From Methylobacter sp. S3L5C (lineage in GTDB: Bacteria; Pseudomonadota; Gammaproteobacteria; Methylococcales; Methylomonadaceae): a DNA stretch of 64,000 nucleotides. Below are positions 59,091 through 64,000 of this stretch, piece by piece. The DNA is taken from positions 558,001 through 622,000 of the forward strand of contig NZ_CP076024.1 of NCBI RefSeq assembly GCF_022788635.1. Direction: 5' to 3'. A program made the position numbers and the translations under genes. The stretch's first letter is position 1; each line of letters starts with the position of its first letter. Below the pieces are notes generated by a model that saw only the letters and a program-made list of their open reading frames with translations, did no database searches and was not told where the DNA came from.

Positions 59091-59453
59091 TTATTCTGGT
59101 CTATCAACCAATTCGACATAAGCCATAGGTGCGTCATCACCAGGCCTAAATCCACATTTCATGATGCGTAAATAACCACCTGCTCTATTTTTATAACGTG
59201 GACCTAACTCATTAAAAAGTTTGGTTACAACTTCACGATCGCGTAATCTTGCAAATGCAAGACGTCTTTTTGCTACACTATCCTCTTTGGATAAAGTAAT
59301 CAAAGGCTCGGCAAAACTCCTTAATTCTTTAGCTTTAGGTAAAGTTGTTTTAATTAATTCGTGCTTGAATAACGAACTAACCATATTGCTGAATAACGCC
59401 TTACGATGGCTGCTATTCATATTGAATTTTCTACCTGATTTACGATGTCTCAT
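59091..59453 (-). CDS. rplQ: 50S ribosomal protein L17
   Basis: 120 residues, [20 protein letters not shown] at the start and the conserved [24 protein letters not shown] near the end. Lies on the large subunit near the exit tunnel. Last gene of the alpha operon, 17 bases after rpoA and directly before the terminator. Confidence 0.98.
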   Translation of the reverse strand: MRHRKSGRKFNMNSSHRKALFSNMVSSLFKHELIKTTLPKAKELRSFAEPLITLSKEDSVAKRRLAFARLRDREVVTKLFNELGPRYKNRAGGYLRIMKCGFRPGDDAPMAYVELVDRPE

Positions 59454-59470
59454 TATAAGAAGACCTAATG

Positions 59471-60487
59471 TTAATGTGTTGATATTGCATGTGATTGATC
59501 AGCTAGGTTATCCGGCGGCCAATTTTCTAATCGCATACCTAGTGATAAACCCTTAAGTGCAAGTATATCTTTAATTTCTGTTAAAGATTTTTTTCCAAGA
59601 TTGGGTGTTTTTAATAGCTCAACTTCAGTACGCTGAATTAAATCACCAATATAAAAAATATTCTCGGCTTTTAAACAATTAGCAGAACGAACGGTTAACT
59701 CAAGATCATCAACAGGACGAAGTAACACAGGATCAAACACCTCCTCTATTTCTACTTCTTCTTCAGCTTCTTTTTCGTTAACTTTTTCGAAGTCAACAAA
59801 AACAGAAAGCTGATCATGAAGGATTGTAGCAGCCATTTTTATCGTTTCTTCTGGATCAACAGTTCCGTTTGTTTCCAGTTCAATGACTAATTTATCCAAA
59901 TTAGTACGCTGCTCTACACGGGTACTTTCAACCTGATAAGCTACTTTTACAATTGGACTATACGATGCATCTAACTGAAGTGCACCAACGGCCAAACTGT
60001 GTTCAGAGTTTAATTTACGAACACTGACTGGTTCGTAACCTCTTCCGCGACGTACTCTAATTTTCATATTCAGCGAGCCAGTTTGTGTTAAATTGGCAAT
60101 AACTAAATCTGGGTTAATAATCTCAACATCATGTGGGAGAATTATATCTGCTGCAGTAACACAACCTGCACCATTTTTTGTCAGCGTAAGTTCAACTTCG
60201 TCCTTAGAATGAAGCATAACTGCTAATTTTTTGAGGTTCAACAAGATATCAATTACATCTTCCTGAACACCCTCTATTGTTGTGTACTCATGGAGAACAC
60301 CGTCAATTTCCACATCTGTAACTGCACAGCCTGGAATCGTCGATAACAATACACGCCTCAAGGCATTGCCAAGAGAATGACCAAAACCACGCTCAAGCGG
60401 CTCTATAACAATCCTGGAATGATTAGGTGTTTTACTAACAACCTCAACTAATCGAGGCTTTAATAAGCCAGAAATAGAACTCTGCAT
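59471..60487 (-). CDS. rpoA: DNA-directed RNA polymerase alpha subunit
   Basis: 338 residues. The N-terminal domain (1-235) dimerises and scaffolds beta/beta' assembly, with [27 protein letters not shown] near residue 33. An acidic linker ([15 protein letters not shown], about 238-252) leads to the C-terminal domain with [16 protein letters not shown] and [16 protein letters not shown], which binds UP elements and activators. Normal length and position between rpsD and rplQ. Confidence 0.98.
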   Translation of the reverse strand: MQSSISGLLKPRLVEVVSKTPNHSRIVIEPLERGFGHSLGNALRRVLLSTIPGCAVTDVEIDGVLHEYTTIEGVQEDVIDILLNLKKLAVMLHSKDEVELTLTKNGAGCVTAADIILPHDVEIINPDLVIANLTQTGSLNMKIRVRRGRGYEPVSVRKLNSEHSLAVGALQLDASYSPIVKVAYQVESTRVEQRTNLDKLVIELETNGTVDPEETIKMAATILHDQLSVFVDFEKVNEKEAEEEVEIEEVFDPVLLRPVDDLELTVRSANCLKAENIFYIGDLIQRTEVELLKTPNLGKKSLTEIKDILALKGLSLGMRLENWPPDNLADQSHAISTH

Positions 60488-60508
60488 TTATATCCCTCAG
60501 AACTGCAA

Positions 60509-61129
60509 TTATTTAGAGTAAAGCTCGACAACTAGCTGCTCGTTAATGTCACTACCTAAATCAACACGATCAGGTAAAGAACTAAACGTTCCAGTCATAG
60601 CTTTTGAGTTAACCTCGACCCAATTAGGAAATCCATATTGCTCAGTTACAGTTAAGGCATCAACTATACGTTGTTGCTTCTTTGCTTTCTCTCTAACTGT
60701 TAAAATATCACCAGGAGCTACCTGATAAGATGGTACATTAATCAATGAACCATTTACCTGAATAGATTTGTGACCAACAAGCTGACGAGCTTCTGCACGT
60801 GTACAAGCAAATCCCATGCGATAAACAACATTGTCTAATCTTGATTCTAGTAGATTCAAAAGATTTTCGCCTGTAGCACCTTTCTTCATATCAGCAGACT
60901 TATAATAATTTCTAAATTGCTTCTCTAGAATGCCATAAATTCTGCGTAATCTCTGCTTTGCTCTCAACTGGAGAGCATAATCAGAACTTCTGGTACGCTT
61001 GGTTCCGTGCTGACCAGGTCTTTGATCTAACTTACATTTGTTTTCTAAAGACTTTCCTCTGCTTTTTAAAAACAGGTCAGTCCCTTCTCTTCGACTTAAC
61101 TTACAAGTGGGTCCAAGATATCTTGCCAT
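60509..61129 (-). CDS. rpsD: 30S ribosomal protein S4
   Basis: 206 residues, [20 protein letters not shown] at the start and an S4 RNA-binding domain ([32 protein letters not shown]). Binds 16S rRNA early in assembly and in E. coli represses the alpha operon by binding its leader. The N-terminal Cys zinc knuckle of some S4 proteins is absent, as in E. coli. Confidence 0.98.
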   Translation of the reverse strand: MARYLGPTCKLSRREGTDLFLKSRGKSLENKCKLDQRPGQHGTKRTRSSDYALQLRAKQRLRRIYGILEKQFRNYYKSADMKKGATGENLLNLLESRLDNVVYRMGFACTRAEARQLVGHKSIQVNGSLINVPSYQVAPGDILTVREKAKKQQRIVDALTVTEQYGFPNWVEVNSKAMTGTFSSLPDRVDLGSDINEQLVVELYSK

Positions 61130-61147
61130 GATACTACTCCAGATTCT

Positions 61148-61534
61148 TTATACGCGGCGTTTCTTAGGCGGACGACATCCATTATGTGGAATAGGCGTCA
61201 CATCAACGATATTATTAATTTTAAAACCGAGATTGTTCAATGAACGCACTGCGGATTCACGACCCGGACCGGGACCTTTGATCATAACATCAAGATTTTT
61301 CATACCGAATTCTTGTGCAACAATACCAGCTTTTTCAGCTGCAACTTGGGCAGCAAAAGGAGTACTTTTTCTTGATCCACGGAAGCCTGAACCACCAGAT
61401 GTTGCCCAAGACAAGGCATTTCCTTTTCTATCAGTTATAGTTATTATTGTGTTATTGAAAGAAGCGTGAACGTGGACAATACCATCGGCAACTTCTTTTT
61501 TAATACGTTTTCTTGAACGGTTTGGACTAGCCAT
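61148..61534 (-). CDS. rpsK: 30S ribosomal protein S11
   Basis: 128 residues, with [22 protein letters not shown] and the C-terminal [17 protein letters not shown], the family signature. Platform protein contacting the mRNA exit channel. 24 bases downstream of rpsM. Confidence 0.98.
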   Translation of the reverse strand: MASPNRSRKRIKKEVADGIVHVHASFNNTIITITDRKGNALSWATSGGSGFRGSRKSTPFAAQVAAEKAGIVAQEFGMKNLDVMIKGPGPGRESAVRSLNNLGFKINNIVDVTPIPHNGCRPPKKRRV

Positions 61535-61558
61535 TACTACGACCTCTTAAGGGATATC

Positions 61559-61915
61559 TTATTTTCTAATAGGTTTGCGTGGACCTTTACGAGTACGAGC
61601 ATTTGTTCTCGTTCTCTGTCCTCTTAATGGCAAACCTCGGCGATGCCTTATTCCGCGATAGCAACCTAGATCCATCAAACGCTTGATATTCATAGAAACT
61701 TCACGACGCAGATCACCTTCCACTGTCATCTTCGAAACCACATTACGAATAGCTTCTAATTGCTCTTCAGTTAGTTCTTTAATTTTTACGGAAGGTAAAA
61801 TACCAACCTTTACGCAAATTTCACTTGCAGTTTGACGACCAACACCATATATTGCAGTCAATGCTATGACTGAATGCTTATGATCTGGTATGTTTATCCC
61901 GGCAATACGTGCCAT
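61559..61915 (-). CDS. rpsM: 30S ribosomal protein S13
   Basis: 118 residues, [20 protein letters not shown] at the start, the basic [16 protein letters not shown] and a Lys/Arg-rich tail. Head protein that contacts the P-site tRNA and L5. Follows rpmJ as usual. Confidence 0.98.
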   Translation of the reverse strand: MARIAGINIPDHKHSVIALTAIYGVGRQTASEICVKVGILPSVKIKELTEEQLEAIRNVVSKMTVEGDLRREVSMNIKRLMDLGCYRGIRHRRGLPLRGQRTRTNARTRKGPRKPIRK

Positions 61916-61992
61916 CTAGATACTCCCCTGAGTAGTACTCTAAAGTTAAGCGCCGAATTATAGCATTGCAATAATTGAGGCGCAACAATTTT

Positions 61993-62106
61993 TTAGCCTT
62001 GTCGTTGTTTGTGCCTTCCATCAACACATATAACTCTAACAACACCGTTTCTTTTTACAATTTTACAATTTCTACAAATTGTTTTTACAGAAGCACGAAC
62101 TTTCAC
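61993..62106 (-). CDS. rpmJ: 50S ribosomal protein L36 (GTG start)
   Basis: 37 residues reading [20 protein letters not shown] then [17 protein letters not shown]. The four zinc ligands Cys-x2-Cys ... Cys ... His are present (zinc-binding form). The start is GTG at 62104-62106, with GGAG (GTTTTCT side) upstream, in place of the usual ATG. Sits between secY and rpsM as in most Gammaproteobacteria. Confidence 0.95.
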   Translation of the reverse strand: MKVRASVKTICRNCKIVKRNGVVRVICVDGRHKQRQG

Positions 62107-62136
62107 AGAAAACTCCTAAATTATCTTGCGTATTAA

Positions 62137-63459
62137 TTATTTTTTTAGATTGGCTTTTTTCATTAAGCCTTCATATTGTTGTGACATTACGTGGGTTTGC
62201 ATTTGCGAAATAAAATCCATCACGACTACAACAATAATCAACAAAGAAGTCCCACCAAAATAAAATGGTACATTCCAGTATACTATTAAAAACTCAGGCA
62301 ACAGGCAAACCAAAGTAATATAGAATGCACCAATGAGAGTCAACCTAGTCATTACCTTATCAATGTAAGAAGCCGTTTGCAATCCAGGCCTTATACCAGG
62401 CAAAAAAGCTCCTGATTTCTTAAGATTATCAGCTGTTTCCTTAGAGTTGAAAACTAACGCAGTATAAAAGAAACAAAAGAAGATGATTGCCGCAGCGTAA
62501 AACATTACGTATACCGGCTGCCCAGGGGACAACATTGTCGCCACGTCTTGAAGCCAGGTAAAACCTTCACTATTTCCGAACCAGCCAGCAATCGTTGCAG
62601 GAAACAAAATTATACTTGAAGCAAAAATAGGAGGTATTACACCAGCCATATTTAACTTCAAAGGCAAAAAACTACTTTGACCACCATATAACTTGCGACC
62701 TTGTTGCCTTTTTGGATAGTTAATAAGAATTCTTCTCTGCCCTCTTTCGACAAAAACAACAAGTGCAGTAACAGAAAGCGACAACAAAAATAATAATATT
62801 ATAAACGCCCCATTCATCTCACCAGTTCTAGCTAACTCCAAGGTACCGCCTATCGCTTTGGGTAATCCCGAAACAATACCAGCGAAAATAATCAATGAAA
62901 TTCCATTACCAATTCCCCTCTCTGTCACTTGCTCGCCAAGCCACATCAAGAAAACAGTACCAGTAACAAGGGTTATTGCTGTAATAGCAACAAATCCAAT
63001 CCCAGGAGTCAAAACAACAGAAAGACCACCTGCTGTTTGATTTTGCAAAGCGAGCGATATTCCGATAGCTTGAAATGTCGCTAAAACAACTGTTCCATAA
63101 CGAGTAAATTGAGATATTTTACGTCTTCCTGACTCTCCCTCTTTTTTCATTTGCTCCATGGAAGGTATAACAACCGTCATTAACTGCATAATAATAGACG
63201 CAGAAATATAGGGCATTATACCAAGCGCAAAAAGACTTAACCTCATCAAAGCACCACCAGAAAACATATTGAACATATCCAATATGGATCCACTTTGCTG
63301 CTCAAACATAACTGCAAGCGCTTTCGGATCTATCCCCGGAACAGGGATATGTGAACCGATTCTATAAACAAATAGAGCGCCCAAAACAAAAATCAATCTT
63401 GACTTAAGCTCTGAGAAATTACCTGATTTGTTAGCCATTTGTGCCGTTGAAGTACTCAC
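62137..63459 (-). CDS. secY: Protein translocase subunit SecY
   Basis: 440 residues with ten membrane helices, the channel of the Sec translocon. Plug region near [14 protein letters not shown] (about 38-51), [18 protein letters not shown] in helix 2, and cytoplasmic loop [24 protein letters not shown] near 245-268 for SecA/ribosome contact. The start is GTG at 63459, directly adjoining the rplO stop (TAA-GTG) with GAGG upstream, so translation is coupled. Confidence 0.97.
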   Translation of the reverse strand: MSTSTAQMANKSGNFSELKSRLIFVLGALFVYRIGSHIPVPGIDPKALAVMFEQQSGSILDMFNMFSGGALMRLSLFALGIMPYISASIIMQLMTVVIPSMEQMKKEGESGRRKISQFTRYGTVVLATFQAIGISLALQNQTAGGLSVVLTPGIGFVAITAITLVTGTVFLMWLGEQVTERGIGNGISLIIFAGIVSGLPKAIGGTLELARTGEMNGAFIILLFLLSLSVTALVVFVERGQRRILINYPKRQQGRKLYGGQSSFLPLKLNMAGVIPPIFASSIILFPATIAGWFGNSEGFTWLQDVATMLSPGQPVYVMFYAAAIIFFCFFYTALVFNSKETADNLKKSGAFLPGIRPGLQTASYIDKVMTRLTLIGAFYITLVCLLPEFLIVYWNVPFYFGGTSLLIIVVVVMDFISQMQTHVMSQQYEGLMKKANLKK

Positions 63460-63894
63460 TTAAGCCTCTACTTTGCCGCCAGCAGCTTCTATAGATTCTC
63501 TAGCACCAGGCGTTACTTTAATACCTTTAATATTAACAGCCTTCGTAACTAAGCCTGACTGGATAACTTTAGCAGTTTTTGTAAATGCAGGGACAATATT
63601 AGCTTCGATAAGAACTTTTAAATCTATTACGTCAGCAACTAAAGCATTTAGTTCACCCAAGCGTACTTCAGCTGAGTATTTGCTTTTAAGTGAGGTGAAT
63701 CCTACTTTTGGTAATCGGCGCTGCAATGGCATTTGCCCACCCTCAAAACCAACTTTATGAAAACCACCACTACGTGACTTTTGGCCTTTATGACCTCTTC
63801 CACAAGTCTTACCAAGAGTACAACCTATACCACGACCAACACGCTTTGATTTTTTTCGGGCACCTACGGCAGCCTGAATAGTATTTAGATACAT
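63460..63894 (-). CDS. rplO: 50S ribosomal protein L15
   Basis: 144 residues; the basic, Gly-rich N-terminal extension ([28 protein letters not shown]) winds through the 23S core. The C-terminus [10 protein letters not shown] is the L15 end. Its ATG shares one base with the rpmD stop (TAATG). Confidence 0.98.
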   Translation of the reverse strand: MYLNTIQAAVGARKKSKRVGRGIGCTLGKTCGRGHKGQKSRSGGFHKVGFEGGQMPLQRRLPKVGFTSLKSKYSAEVRLGELNALVADVIDLKVLIEANIVPAFTKTAKVIQSGLVTKAVNIKGIKVTPGARESIEAAGGKVEA

Positions 63895-64000
63895 TACACT
63901 TCCTCAACTTTTAGCATGTATGATATTTTGTTTATCATACCTCTGTTTTCGGGCGTATTAAGCACCTCAACTGTTTGGTTGATTTTTCGCAGGCCCAAGC
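63894..64000 (-). CDS. rpmD: 50S ribosomal protein L30, partial
   Basis: C-terminal 34 or so residues, reading [18 protein letters not shown] then [16 protein letters not shown], followed by a stop that overlaps the rplO start. The N-terminus lies beyond the window end. Position between rpsE and rplO is standard for the spc operon. Confidence 0.95.
   Translation of the reverse strand, partial: LGLRKINQTVEVLNTPENRGMINKISYMLKVEEV

Overview
The window looks like a piece of a gammaproteobacterial chromosome, most likely a methanotroph of the order Methylococcales (Methylobacter-like). This is an inference from protein sequence character, gene order and moderate GC. No methane-oxidation gene lies in the window, so the order-level call is not proven.

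Housekeeping half (1-32450). On the minus strand pcnB-folK-panB-panC run as a tight operon, with panD (cut by the window edge) after a 164-bp gap: poly(A) polymerase, a folate step and pantothenate synthesis. On the plus strand follow a small membrane protein, an RDD protein, oligopeptidase A (prlC) and ubiD. Then come a CNNM/CorC-type transporter, a DASH cryptochrome, a periplasmic glutathione peroxidase and proS (all minus). The pyruvate dehydrogenase operon aceE-aceF-lpd is plus and has a 27-codon mini-ORF between aceE and aceF. A loosely packed stretch holds a DMT-type exporter, a CsaA-like tRNA-binding protein, a CYTH protein, an AEC permease and a CysZ-like protein. mtnA and an MTA/SAH deaminase gene are divergent and fit a deamination route of methylthioadenosine salvage. 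A protein built on repeated RPTDS-LSRHYD motifs follows, then a 1148-residue protein that is probably a PPi-type PEP carboxykinase.

Accessory half (32451-58880). Two graveyards of insertion sequences flank a large hybrid histidine kinase, a triphosphate-tunnel (CYTH) enzyme and fdxA. The first (33013-38663) holds an IS4-family element split by an intact IS5-family element with CTAG target duplications, a second IS4-family element, and IS701-like and IS630 remnants. The second holds one IS3-family element inside another (43077-46100), IS21 and IS1182 scraps, and a Russian-doll structure at 47874-58877. There an IS66 element carries a group II intron in tnpC and a Tn3-family transposon in tnpB (5-bp duplication TTGAT). 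The transposon carries in its own tnpA both an IS21-family element (8-bp duplication CTCAAGGC) and a 251-bp MITE-like element (9-bp duplication). Almost every junction can be read to the base, and removing the inserts rebuilds the interrupted frames.

Ribosomal end (59034-64000). The alpha operon and the end of the spc operon lie on the minus strand: rpmD (partial), rplO, secY, rpmJ, rpsM, rpsK, rpsD, rpoA, rplQ. A perfect palindromic terminator follows rplQ and separates this essential operon from the transposon cluster. I saw no CRISPR array, tRNA, rRNA or defence locus.
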